Source of the DNA: a virus
IMG/VR virus record: IMGVR_UViG_3300045141_000116
Location: 1-37,614 of that record
Direction: 5' to 3' (one strand)
Length of the DNA stretch: 37,614 nucleotides
The notes below the pieces were generated by a model. It did no database searches and had not been told where the DNA came from. It saw nothing but the letters and a program-made list of their open reading frames with translations. Positions 8,528 to 15,607 of this stretch are shown piece after piece. A program made the translations under genes and the position numbers. Within the stretch, counting starts at the first letter, position 1. The number at the start of each line of letters is the position of its first letter.

Positions 8528-8610
8528 GGTTGGTGCCCTTCGTGTGGCTGGTTAAGGAGCCTCCATCATAACGCTATGCGTTAGAAGCTGGCTACAACTT
8601 TTCGCACACA

Positions 8611-8650
8611 ATCGCCGCTAGGCGCCGTCACGTGCCGCTATTTGCCAACA
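8611..8650 (-). repeat. Decamer array A (4 x 10 bp)
   Basis: On the minus strand there are four contiguous decamers: TGTTGGCAAA, TAGCGGCACG, TGACGGCGCC, TAGCGGCGAT. GGC sits at positions 5-7 of each. The array ends 83 bp before the first codon of the leftward accessory operon and forms the left arm of the attP-like region. Confidence 0.85.
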
Positions 8651-8733
8651 CCCGCAAAAAAAAGGGAAATTTACAGTGGAAAGTCACAAACAAGGCCAAG
8701 AGCGAGCATTGGCGCGGGCTGCAGCTCGATTGG

Positions 8734-8750
8734 CTGAGCCTGTCGAAGGA
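8734..8750 (+). other. REP-like 17-mer, possible attP core
   Basis: CTGAGCCTGTCGAAGGA lies between arrays A and B, 11 bp from array B, where a crossover core would be expected. From memory it resembles a dispersed extragenic palindrome half (CCTTCGACAGGCTCAG) common in several proteobacterial genomes. Both the identity with that repeat and its use as a core are unproven. Confidence 0.4.
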
Positions 8751-8760
8751 TCATTCTAGG

Positions 8761-8800
8761 TCCCGGCAGGTAGCGGCGAGTGACTGCATATAGCGGCAAT
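8761..8800 (+). repeat. Decamer array B (4 x 10 bp)
   Basis: Contiguous decamers: TCCCGGCAGG, TAGCGGCGAG, TGACTGCATA, TAGCGGCAAT. The third has TGC in place of GGC. The array is flanked by CTAGG on both sides (8756-8760 and 8804-8808). It lies inside the attP-like region, oriented toward the integrase. Confidence 0.85.
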
Positions 8801-8810
8801 TCCCTAGGTG

Positions 8811-8823
8811 AATCAATGACTTA
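8811..8823 (+). promoter_or_regulatory. IHF-binding site
   Basis: AATCAATGACTTA matches WATCAANNNNTTR at every defined base. It lies 10 bp after array B and 11 bp before array C, so IHF bending would bring the two arrays together as in known intasomes. Confidence 0.65.
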
Positions 8824-8834
8824 GCCTCACCATC

Positions 8835-8874
8835 ATACGGCATGTGGCGGCGCTTGACGGCGCATAGCGGCGGG
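8835..8874 (+). repeat. Decamer array C (4 x 10 bp)
   Basis: Contiguous decamers: ATACGGCATG, TGGCGGCGCT, TGACGGCGCA, TAGCGGCGGG. It ends 67 bp before the integrase start and points toward it. It contains a -35-like TTGACG, so a bound protein could also control the integrase promoter. Confidence 0.85.
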
Positions 8875-8941
8875 GGATTTACAGGGCGGTTTGCAGGGTT
8901 CAGGATTGAGGCCTCATCAACGCCACACGAAGGGCAACACC

Positions 8942-10270
8942 ATGACCAAGCGCCACGCCATCCGCGACGAACGCACCATCCGTGCACTGACCGTCGACAC
9001 GAAGGCAACCCAGCTGACCGACGGCGAAGGCCTGTACCTGAAACTGCGCTGGAAGACGGGCCAGCTCCACAGCTGGAATTTCGACTTCCGTTCCCCGGTC
9101 ACCGGCAAGCGCAACACCATCACCATTGGCGACTTCCCGCACATCGGTCTCAAGGCCGCCCGCGATGACGCCGAACGCATGCGCGGCATGGTTGCCCGCG
9201 GCGAGTGCCCCGCGGCCGCCCGCGATGCTGGCAAGGAAGCCACCCAGGCCGCCCAGACGCGCGCAAAGCGCATCGCGCTGGGTCTGCCCGTCGCCGGCAC
9301 CTTCAAGGCCGTAGCGCACGATTTCCGCGCCCTGAAGTGGCAAGAGACACCGACCGGCGGTTTCAAAAACCAATGGTCCGATGTGCACGCCACGAAGTGG
9401 CTGCGCGTGCTGAAGGATCACGTGTTCCCTGAGCTGGGTGACCGGATGTGCGCCGACCTGACGGCGCAAGACTTCCTGCGCGTCCTGGCGGTGCTCGATG
9501 CCAAGGGCATGGCCGAAACCGGCGTGAACGCCCGGACCTACTCGAAGCAGGTCATGGATTACGCAGTGGTCATGGACATCTGCAAGGGCAACCCTGTCGG
9601 CTCGCTGCGCGTGGTGCTGAAGCCGCGCGGCGTGCGGTCGCACTACGCTTCCTGCACCACGCCGGCTGATGTCGCCGAGCTGCTGCACACGATCGATGCC
9701 GCGGGCCTGAAGCCGCTCATGCGCGATTGCATCCTGATGCACGCGCTGACGTGGCAGCGCCCGGGCAACGTGCGCGCGATGCGCTGGGATGAGATCAACT
9801 TCGATGCGCGCACCTGGGTCATCCCGTCCGCCAAGATGAAGCGCCGCATTGACGAGAAAGAGCACGGCGCGGACCACGTCGTGCCGCTGCCCCGCCAAGC
9901 AATGGACATCCTGGCGCGCCTGAAGGCCACCAGCGAGGGCGACTACGTGTTCCCGGTGCGCTCGGGTGCCGACGCCGATTTCGTGACGCAGGGGGCCGTT
10001 TCCAAGCTCCTGGCGCGCATCGGGTTCGGCGGCAAGATGACGGCGCATGGTTTCCGCGCGATGGCGCGCACGCTGTTGGACGAGGTCCACGGCATTGACT
10101 CGCGGGTGTTGGAAGCCCACTTGGCTCACAGCAATGGCGAACAGCTCGGGAAGAGCTACGCGCGGGCAACGTACCTTGATCGTCGGGTGGTCGCCGCCCA
10201 GACCTGGGCGGACTACTTGGATGACCTGCGCAACGGGGCGCAGGTCATCCAGCTCAAGCAAGCGGCCTAG
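8942..10270 (+). CDS. int: Tyrosine-recombinase integrase (P4-like)
   Basis: The 442-aa protein starts at the ATG at 8942, after a GAAGGG site. Residues 1-~95 are the DUF4102-type arm-binding domain (LTDGEGLYLKL, W45, the TIGDFP segment, a KAARDDAE helix). The core-binding domain spans ~118-225. The catalytic domain from ~235 shows R273 (WQRPGNV), a Lys region near 298-300, H369-G-F-R372, H393 in LEAHLAH, and the probable nucleophile Y406 (KSYARATY). It catalyses site-specific integration and excision at attP, which lies directly upstream. Its stop overlaps the stop of the convergent AlpA-like gene by two bases, a compact int/xis pair. Confidence 0.95.
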   Translation: MTKRHAIRDERTIRALTVDTKATQLTDGEGLYLKLRWKTGQLHSWNFDFRSPVTGKRNTITIGDFPHIGLKAARDDAERMRGMVARGECPAAARDAGKEATQAAQTRAKRIALGLPVAGTFKAVAHDFRALKWQETPTGGFKNQWSDVHATKWLRVLKDHVFPELGDRMCADLTAQDFLRVLAVLDAKGMAETGVNARTYSKQVMDYAVVMDICKGNPVGSLRVVLKPRGVRSHYASCTTPADVAELLHTIDAAGLKPLMRDCILMHALTWQRPGNVRAMRWDEINFDARTWVIPSAKMKRRIDEKEHGADHVVPLPRQAMDILARLKATSEGDYVFPVRSGADADFVTQGAVSKLLARIGFGGKMTAHGFRAMARTLLDEVHGIDSRVLEAHLAHSNGEQLGKSYARATYLDRRVVAAQTWADYLDDLRNGAQVIQLKQAA

Positions 10271-10503
10271 ATGTGTGCGGGCTGGCTTTCGGCCAGCCAC
10301 GCATGCACCGCTTCGGCTCGCCACCGGACCATTCGGCGGGAGCGATAAGCAGGGGACGGAAACGTCCCCTTTTTCACGCGGTCGCGAATGGTCCGCGGCG
10401 CAAGCCCGACGAGTGCGCACACGACATCAACTGTGAGCAATGCATCGGGGACATTCGCAGCCTCAATGGGCTGTTTGTAGTGGTTGCCATCTGGCGTTTT
10501 CAC
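10267..10503 (-). CDS. AlpA/excisionase-like winged-helix protein
   Basis: The 78-aa protein has a GTG start with an AAAGG ribosome site. Residues ~22-70 match the AlpA/MerR-like excisionase fold: LLTVDVVCALVGLAPRTIRDRVKKG is the helix-turn-helix region, a short wing follows (FPSPAYRSRRMVRW), then the EAVHAWL helix. AlpA-type and Xis-type proteins bind tandem direct repeats, bend DNA, direct excision and regulate integrase genes. It is the last gene of the leftward operon and meets the integrase tail to tail. I propose it as the protein that binds the decamer arrays; that link is inference. Confidence 0.8.
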   Translation of the reverse strand: MKTPDGNHYKQPIEAANVPDALLTVDVVCALVGLAPRTIRDRVKKGTFPSPAYRSRRMVRWRAEAVHAWLAESQPAHI

Positions 10504-10543
10504 CGGGGTACCTTTCTTGTTGAAACGCCTTCCCGCCCTTCTG

Positions 10544-10873
10544 TTATTCGGCCCGGAATCTACCCCTCTGTTCCCAGGCCTCTAGCGCCGCTTTAGCGGC
10601 CTCACGTCGCGTCATTCCATCCGGGTCCGGGGGTTGGTCACCCCCACAACAGAAACACCGTCCTAGCTGGTGATTCACGCCGCCCGCGATGGGTCTGAAA
10701 AAGCACTCATAGTGCCGCGGTCTGATTGCACGTATCGGGCCGCTGATGATCACACCCGAGTCACCCTCGGCGATGGCCTCGCCGCAATGCGCACACGCGA
10801 TGCCCACCGGCGTCTCGACGTGCGGGAAGTCATGTTCATAGCCTGCGCCGTATGGCCTGCCAAACCACTTCAT
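10544..10873 (-). CDS. Zinc-binding hypothetical protein
   Basis: The 109-aa protein has two Cys clusters: CAHCGE (C27, C30) with HYEC (H54, C57), and H68 with CFCCGG (C73, C75, C76). These could hold one or two zinc ions. A helical tail with TRREAAKAALEAW follows. Related small phage proteins are common in early operons, but their role is unknown. The start overlaps the upstream stop (ATGA at 10870-10873). Confidence 0.7.
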   Translation of the reverse strand: MKWFGRPYGAGYEHDFPHVETPVGIACAHCGEAIAEGDSGVIISGPIRAIRPRHYECFFRPIAGGVNHQLGRCFCCGGDQPPDPDGMTRREAAKAALEAWEQRGRFRAE

Positions 10874-11154
10874 GGCCCGTTCCCCGCACGCTCGATTGCA
10901 GCGATGAGGGTGTCACGCGCTTGCACCGCTTCGCGCGTCGCTTGCCACAGCTCGGAGCCATCCTCAAGGCATGCACGGATGGCCTCGTCATCGGCGCCCG
11001 GGCTCGTGTCGCCCGAGTCGACCCACTCGATTTCATGCAGTGCTGCCGCGACTTTTTCGAGGTGCGCGGCGAAGGCACGGCGAAGCACCGTGTTTCGCCG
11101 GAACTCCGCCATTTCGACCTTCGTCGAAAGGTAGTTCATGCTGCCGCCGCTCAT
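10870..11154 (-). CDS. Hypothetical early protein
   Basis: The 94-aa all-helical protein has LRRAFAAHLEKVAAALHEIEW in the middle (a likely amphipathic helix) and an acidic C-terminal half. It is coupled to the upstream gene by a TGATG overlap. No family is recognised. Confidence 0.65.
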   Translation of the reverse strand: MSGGSMNYLSTKVEMAEFRRNTVLRRAFAAHLEKVAAALHEIEWVDSGDTSPGADDEAIRACLEDGSELWQATREAVQARDTLIAAIERAGNGP

Positions 11155-11417
11155 CAGCTGCCCCGCCTTGCAATGAAACCCGCCGGTTCATCGTCCTCGC
11201 TCTGCAGCTCGGCGAAGCGCTGCAAGGCCAGTTTGCGATCTTCAAAGCAGAACCGCGCGCCGTAGCCGTGACGGTTCAGACCGAGAAAAATCGCGGTCGT
11301 GAACATGAGCTGCGACAAGCCTGCCACGGACTTGTCAGGCAGCACACGAAGAAACGCATAGTGCGGCGCCAGCTCTAGAAGCAGCTCGGCCGTTTCGATC
11401 ACCTCGGCCTCTGTCAT
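11154..11417 (-). CDS. Hypothetical early protein
   Basis: The 87-aa protein starts at MTEAEVIE, where ATG overlaps the upstream stop (ATGA). It has helical N- and C-termini and a central hydrophobic stretch (SQLMFTTAIFLGLNRHGYG). No family is recognised. The operon position suggests early expression. Confidence 0.65.
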   Translation of the reverse strand: MTEAEVIETAELLLELAPHYAFLRVLPDKSVAGLSQLMFTTAIFLGLNRHGYGARFCFEDRKLALQRFAELQSEDDEPAGFIARRGS

Positions 11418-12091
11418 GGCATCCCCCGCGCGATCAACATTTGATGGGCCAGCGATCCGCCTTCGGTCGCCACGTGCGCGGCCGCGGTGATGACCTCGGC
11501 CGAAATGCTTGCCACCATCACCACCGCGCCGCCGGGCTTCAAGACGGTGTCGCAAAGCTCCGGGTCAGAACGCACCAGCACCTTCCGGCAGACAAGCGGG
11601 CGGTGTTCATACACGCCGCAGCGCCCGTCATCCGTGAGGAAGCCGCAAGCGCGTTCCGCGTGCGGCTGCTGCCTCCACGTGTCATCGGTCCAGAGCGCTT
11701 GCCGCGCCGCGCGGTCGTAATCGAACCGGACGCCCGCATCCTCCACAGCCATCGTCAAGAGCTGCGCTTCCTGATCGGTGATGTAGACCGGCTGATAGCA
11801 GCAGTGCGAGCACCCTTCCCGGCAGCTGATGGTGATGTTCGGCGACTTGTGCGCGAGCATGTCATTCATGGCGCGGTCGCACAGCTCATGCTGCCCTGCG
11901 GCGATGCCGGCAGGTTGCGCGCCTTTCGTCCGCGCCCTGACGAACTCGCGTTGGTAGTGCGTGGCCGCGCGCCGCACTTCGTCGACCTGGGCGGGCGTGC
12001 CGGTGCGCATCACGTTCGCGATCGACGGATAGGCGCCCGCGATGATCTCGACCGGGATGGCAATGTCATCAGTGCTTGGGGGTGTCTTCAT
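11414..12091 (-). CDS. YkgJ-type cysteine-cluster (metal-binding) protein
   Basis: The 225-aa protein starts at MKTPPSTDD. It carries the YkgJ-family pattern CREGCSHCC (C90, C94, C97, C98) followed by C149 in ACGFL, C158 in GRCGVYEHRP and C168 in LVCRK. These form the zinc- or iron-chelating cluster of that family, whose biochemical role is not settled. The N-terminal ~80 residues are a helical extension. The full Cys set is present, so it is probably functional. It lies in the middle of the leftward early operon; its use to the phage is unknown. Confidence 0.8.
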   Translation of the reverse strand: MKTPPSTDDIAIPVEIIAGAYPSIANVMRTGTPAQVDEVRRAATHYQREFVRARTKGAQPAGIAAGQHELCDRAMNDMLAHKSPNITISCREGCSHCCYQPVYITDQEAQLLTMAVEDAGVRFDYDRAARQALWTDDTWRQQPHAERACGFLTDDGRCGVYEHRPLVCRKVLVRSDPELCDTVLKPGGAVVMVASISAEVITAAAHVATEGGSLAHQMLIARGMP

Positions 12092-12665
12092 CGTCTCGAC
12101 TCCGCAAGAGGTCTGCAATCGTTTCTTCGCCCACTTCCTCAAATTTCTTCCGCAGCGTGTCGGCGAACTGCTTCTGCATCGCACGGGTTTCACCGAAGCC
12201 GGTCAAGTCGCGCTTGAGCTGGCGCGTGATCAGTTCCAACAAAGCCGTGTGGGACCTGTCGGGCAAGCGGGTTGCGATGACACGGGCCATCACATGCACC
12301 AAAGCGTGGATCAGCGCCGTGACCGAACCCGTTTGCTCGGCCAGGACAATCACCGGGTCCATCAGGTCGTCAACGAACGTCGACATGACGCCCAGGCCGA
12401 GGCGGTTCGCGTTCACCTTCACGTGCGTGAACTGCAAGCCCATGGCCTTTGCAACGTCATCGATCGTCGCGCCCTTGAAGGTGACAGGACCCGAGTCATC
12501 GCCCGGATGTGAGAGCTTCAAGGCCCATGAATCCGAGCCGTCATCGGCGCGGGTGATGTGGCCCAAAACCGAGACAGGCGTTTCCTCTGCATCGTCCTCA
12601 CAGATGATGACGTGATAGGTCTCGTGCGGTCCGGAGTCCGGGCACGGTTCAGTTTTGATGTGCAT
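12069..12665 (-). CDS. Hypothetical early protein (198 aa)
   Basis: The N-terminal ~60 residues look beta-rich (HVIICEDD, SVLGHITRADDG), with a helical remainder including a hydrophobic stretch, VTALIHALVHVMARVIATRL. A basic/acidic C-terminal helix ends in RDDEDTPKH. The start overlaps the previous gene by 17 bases and the end overlaps the next by 23. It is not recognised. Confidence 0.65.
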   Translation of the reverse strand: MHIKTEPCPDSGPHETYHVIICEDDAEETPVSVLGHITRADDGSDSWALKLSHPGDDSGPVTFKGATIDDVAKAMGLQFTHVKVNANRLGLGVMSTFVDDLMDPVIVLAEQTGSVTALIHALVHVMARVIATRLPDRSHTALLELITRQLKRDLTGFGETRAMQKQFADTLRKKFEEVGEETIADLLRSRDDEDTPKH

Positions 12666-13023
12666 GCATCCCCTTTACTCTTTCGATGGTTACGTCAAGC
12701 CACCTGATGGATTCTTCGATCCATGCCAGTTCGGCCATGTACTCTCGCCAACGACTCTCAGAAACTCGCCACGTGTTGCAGAACGACCAAAAAAGCACTG
12801 CCGTGACGCAGCCGCTAAACCACGTGAGGAAAACGGACGGCTGCTTGCCGATCGTCGACAGGTTCCACACGATCAAGACCACATCCACCAGCATGAAGCA
12901 GCGGTTCACCCACAGCCACGTGCGATGGAACCGGCGCATTCCTTGCGCACGCGCCAAGAGGCTTCCCGCATGCGCGCGACTACCCTCCAGCCGGAACAGA
13001 ATCCCGGGCCACCCGTCATCCAT
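12649..13023 (-). CDS. Membrane protein with two transmembrane segments
   Basis: The 124-aa protein has predicted membrane helices at ~36-55 (LWVNRCFMLVDVVLIVW) and ~62-83 (VFLTWFSGCVTAVLFW), flanked by basic residues on the N side. Its C-terminal 40 residues form an amphipathic Trp-rich helix. Such proteins in early operons often act in superinfection exclusion or membrane targeting of replication; a holin is less likely because it is far from the endolysin and on the other strand. The role is inferred. Confidence 0.65.
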   Translation of the reverse strand: MDDGWPGILFRLEGSRAHAGSLLARAQGMRRFHRTWLWVNRCFMLVDVVLIVWNLSTIGKQPSVFLTWFSGCVTAVLFWSFCNTWRVSESRWREYMAELAWIEESIRWLDVTIERVKGMHAHQN

Positions 13024-13033
13024 GACACCCCCT

Positions 13034-13273
13034 TTAAACGATGATGCTGTGACCGCACCGTGCGCACTTCAGACCCGCCAGCGCCTCGCGCTTGCCGCTG
13101 TCGATCAACGCCACTGCCGCGCTGCTGATGGCCGGATCAAGCGCCATCGCAACTTCATCGCGGATCAGGTTGGCGAGCGTTCCGACCGGGTCGTTCTCAT
13201 CGAAATCCACCCAGCCGACCACGCAGGCTTCAATGACGGCCGCGCGCCATGGGTTCGGGTCCGCGTCACTCAT
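13034..13273 (-). CDS. Hypothetical early protein with C-terminal CxxC
   Basis: The 79-aa protein is mostly helical and acidic and ends in LKCARCGHSIIV, a half zinc-ribbon. The start overlaps the upstream stop by 8 bases. No family is recognised. Confidence 0.6.
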   Translation of the reverse strand: MSDADPNPWRAAVIEACVVGWVDFDENDPVGTLANLIRDEVAMALDPAISSAAVALIDSGKREALAGLKCARCGHSIIV

Positions 13274-13484
13274 TTGCGCCGAAGTGGAAGACGGGGCCGC
13301 CGGGCTCGCCGCGCCCGAGGTACTTCATCAGCTCATCGGACGTTTCCTTGAAAACCAGCGTGAACGAAGCGCCGAGCCCGGGCAGCTCGAATGTGTGCGA
13401 GCCGAGTTCCTCCAAGACGCGGACATCCTGGCGCGTCAGGGCAACGAGGTAGGCGCCGCTTTCGTTTTGGCCGAACATGGGCAT
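13266..13484 (-). CDS. Hypothetical early protein
   Basis: The 72-aa protein begins MPMFGQNESG. It has a mixed beta/alpha pattern with FELPGLGASFTLVFKE in the middle. It begins almost at the stop of the upstream gene. It is not recognised. Confidence 0.6.
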   Translation of the reverse strand: MPMFGQNESGAYLVALTRQDVRVLEELGSHTFELPGLGASFTLVFKETSDELMKYLGRGEPGGPVFHFGANE

Positions 13485-13485
13485 G

Positions 13486-13779
13486 TCAGTGGATCTCCGG
13501 TGTTGGTTGCGCGCGGCGCCCCGATGCCCGCATGAGGTCCTCGACGATCTCGGGCAGGTCCTGAACGCCGTGCATCGTGTCGGGCTCGGGCTCGCCTTTG
13601 ACGATGTTGACGATGCGGGTCAGCAAGAGGCCCTGCATGTCGCGAACATAGATGGTCATGTCCAGCAGGTCGGCGATTGCCGCCAGCTGGTCGCGCACGT
13701 TCGCGCCGTGCTTGAAACGGTCCTTCGCAAATTTGCGCAGCCACTCGGCTTCATGCGACTTGTTCGGTGCGTCGGTCAT
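13486..13779 (-). CDS. Hypothetical early protein
   Basis: The 97-aa protein starts at MTDAPNKSHEAEW in an ATGA overlap. It is helical (WLRKFAKDRFKHGANVRDQ; LLDMTIYVRDMQGLLLTRI) with an acidic, Pro-containing C-terminus. It is not recognised. Confidence 0.6.
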   Translation of the reverse strand: MTDAPNKSHEAEWLRKFAKDRFKHGANVRDQLAAIADLLDMTIYVRDMQGLLLTRIVNIVKGEPEPDTMHGVQDLPEIVEDLMRASGRRAQPTPEIH

Positions 13780-14030
13780 TCCGTCGATTCCTTTTTGAGG
13801 TCTGCATACGGCGGCAGCGCGTTGACGTGTCTGACGAGCACCTGCCGCGCCTGTTCCAAGATCAAAGGAGGTGCCTTCATCTTGATGAACCTGTCGAGTC
13901 GATCCGCCGCCTTGAGAATCCAATACTCCGGTTCCGGGTGCTGACGAATTTCAGCCTCAAACGCTTCAGCCATCGACTGAACCAAGGCGGCAAGGTCTTC
14001 TTCAGCAGGGTGAGGGCGCTTGCTGCTCAC
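13776..14030 (-). CDS. Hypothetical early protein
   Basis: The 84-aa protein has a GTG start in a GTGA overlap with the upstream stop. It is helical: an acidic first helix (EEDLAALVQSMAEAFEAEI), then a basic one around RLDRFIKMKAPPLILEQA. It is not recognised. Confidence 0.6.
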   Translation of the reverse strand: MSSKRPHPAEEDLAALVQSMAEAFEAEIRQHPEPEYWILKAADRLDRFIKMKAPPLILEQARQVLVRHVNALPPYADLKKESTE

Positions 14031-15607
14031 ACCGGCACCCCTTCGTTCTGGTGAAGCGCCTCGATTGCGTGAATCACCGCGCCTGCCCCGCCGCGCACCT
14101 GCACCGGTTTGATGCCGTAGCGTGCGCACTTCAGCGTGGCGTCATGGCTGATGAATTTGATGTCCAGCACCACGTGCGCGCCGCGCCGCGGAACCCATCC
14201 TTTGATGTGGTCCGCCTCCACGAAGCGAAGCGACGTGTGCCCATTGAATGCCTTGCGCACTTCGTCGGGCTGCACGCCCTTCAGGCCGACGATGTCAACA
14301 ATGAGTTTGCCGCGGTCCCCGGGGTCGACCGGTTCGAGTTCGTCCGGGGACGGTGCGCGGCGCGGCTGGCCCTTGTAGACGATCGGCACCGACGCAACAC
14401 GTTCCGCTTCGTAGGCCGCCGGTCCGCGCACCTCTTGCGGCGCACTCGCGCTGGCAACGGGAACCGGCGGCGTGCTCGGCGATGCGCTGGGCGGCAAGCT
14501 CGGCGTCGGCGGCGTGCTGGGCGCGGGCGCGGGCGGCGGTGACACCGGGCCGCCGAGTTCCTCGGTCATGATGCCGACGACGGTGCTGCGCAGGCCATCG
14601 GTGATCTGCTTCGCGACCATGGCGCCGATGCTCTCGGCAGCGCGGCCCAGGCGCTCATCCATCGTCGAGTAAATGTGCTCCGCGTGAGCCTTCAGCAGCG
14701 TATCAAGTGCATCTTCAAACTGCGCGGCGAAGGCTTGCATTGCGAACCCGAACGTGGCGCGTGGCGCAATCGCTGCGGGGGTAGTAGCCCGATGCGGCGC
14801 CGAAGCGACTGGCGGGGCTGCTATGGGTGCTGGCGGCGGTTCCGGGGCCTGGGTGTGGGTGACCATTTCCAAGACCTGTTCCGGTGGCGCATCGTCGGCC
14901 AGCAAATTCAGGTCGGCCCAGCCGCGCGCGAGAAGCCGGCCATTGATCTTGGACGTGTCGCCCTGGGTGATGTTGGCCCACTTGCGCCAGCGGTTCGGAA
15001 CCAACACGGCGGATTGCGCCTCGTTGATCAATCGGCCAAGCGTGCGCTTGTCGCCTGCGTCCTGCATGCGCTTGACTTCGCGCGCCAATGCGGCCCATTC
15101 GATCGGCACCCAACGGATGGTGTTGCCCTGGGTCCGCGAAGCCTGACGCGACGCAGCCAGGACCTTCGGATGCACGGCGCTGACGTTGACCTTCGCGGAG
15201 TCCGCCGGCGGCGGGGGCGGCACGGGTGGTGCGGCCGCCGGTGCTTGCCCTGCGGACGCTTTCGCGTAGGCCTTCAGGGCCGCCTGCATGTAGTGATCAA
15301 CGGCGCCGTTACCGCTCGGTGCCTTGCTGCGCGCGATGAGCTTTTGCATCGAATCTTTGTCGCGCTGCCGGGGCCGCGGCAAAACCAGCCGTTGCGCCTT
15401 CATGAGCGCGTCAAACAGGTCGTGCCCCTGCGCCATCAGCGGCGCGGCCGCACCGGCGATCAAGGTCCATTCCTGCTGCTTCCAACGAAGCAATTCGCCT
15501 GCGTTCATATGACCATCCCCTTTGCTAGTTGGCACCCGCTCAAAGGGCGGGGCAAACGGATTCGACACGGCACCGGGGTTATCCGTCAAGCTAGGTTGCG
15601 TACTCAT
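14027..15607 (-). CDS. Large early protein with DUF2325-like C-terminal domain
   Basis: The 526-aa protein starts in an ATGA overlap. Residues 30-120 are helical. Two Pro/Ala linkers (about 125-140 and 360-390) divide it into modules. The last ~97 residues (from 430) have alternating hydrophobic strands and helices with LIVDIVGL, a GHTSLRF turn, KFISHDAT and KPVQVRGGAG. This pattern resembles DUF2325, where a SHD/SHN motif follows a strand. The match is by eye and moderate. It lies beside the RecT/RecE genes but has no visible nuclease or ATPase motif. Confidence 0.6.
   Translation of the reverse strand: MSTQPSLTDNPGAVSNPFAPPFERVPTSKGDGHMNAGELLRWKQQEWTLIAGAAAPLMAQGHDLFDALMKAQRLVLPRPRQRDKDSMQKLIARSKAPSGNGAVDHYMQAALKAYAKASAGQAPAAAPPVPPPPPADSAKVNVSAVHPKVLAASRQASRTQGNTIRWVPIEWAALAREVKRMQDAGDKRTLGRLINEAQSAVLVPNRWRKWANITQGDTSKINGRLLARGWADLNLLADDAPPEQVLEMVTHTQAPEPPPAPIAAPPVASAPHRATTPAAIAPRATFGFAMQAFAAQFEDALDTLLKAHAEHIYSTMDERLGRAAESIGAMVAKQITDGLRSTVVGIMTEELGGPVSPPPAPAPSTPPTPSLPPSASPSTPPVPVASASAPQEVRGPAAYEAERVASVPIVYKGQPRRAPSPDELEPVDPGDRGKLIVDIVGLKGVQPDEVRKAFNGHTSLRFVEADHIKGWVPRRGAHVVLDIKFISHDATLKCARYGIKPVQVRGGAGAVIHAIEALHQNEGVPV

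Larger units (their letters stand above)
8528..8941. other. Non-coding attP / divergent control region (414 bp)
   Basis: No gene is seen here. It contains, in order, the leader of the leftward accessory operon, an inverted repeat AACGC-ATA-GCGTT near 8569-8583 (minus-strand reading), decamer array A, an A-rich stretch at 8655-8663, a REP-like 17-mer at 8734-8750, array B, a perfect IHF consensus, array C and the integrase leader. Arm arrays plus an IHF site beside the integrase are the layout of a phage attachment site. Confidence 0.75.

Noticed and set aside
8651-8760. tRNA or tRNA fragment at attP
   Set aside because: An AGCTCGATTGG stretch recalls a D-arm, but no T-arm, anticodon stem or acceptor pairing could be built.
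8872-8887. 16-bp sequence GGGGGATTTACAGGGC shared with 21784-21799 (minus strand)
   Set aside because: One 16-bp match between two places in 37 kb is near chance level, and the second copy is inside a gene.
10580-10602. TAGCGCCGCT/AGCGGC near 10583 as a seventh decamer array
   Set aside because: It is inside a coding gene, units are out of 10-bp phase and the pattern is a simple inverted repeat.
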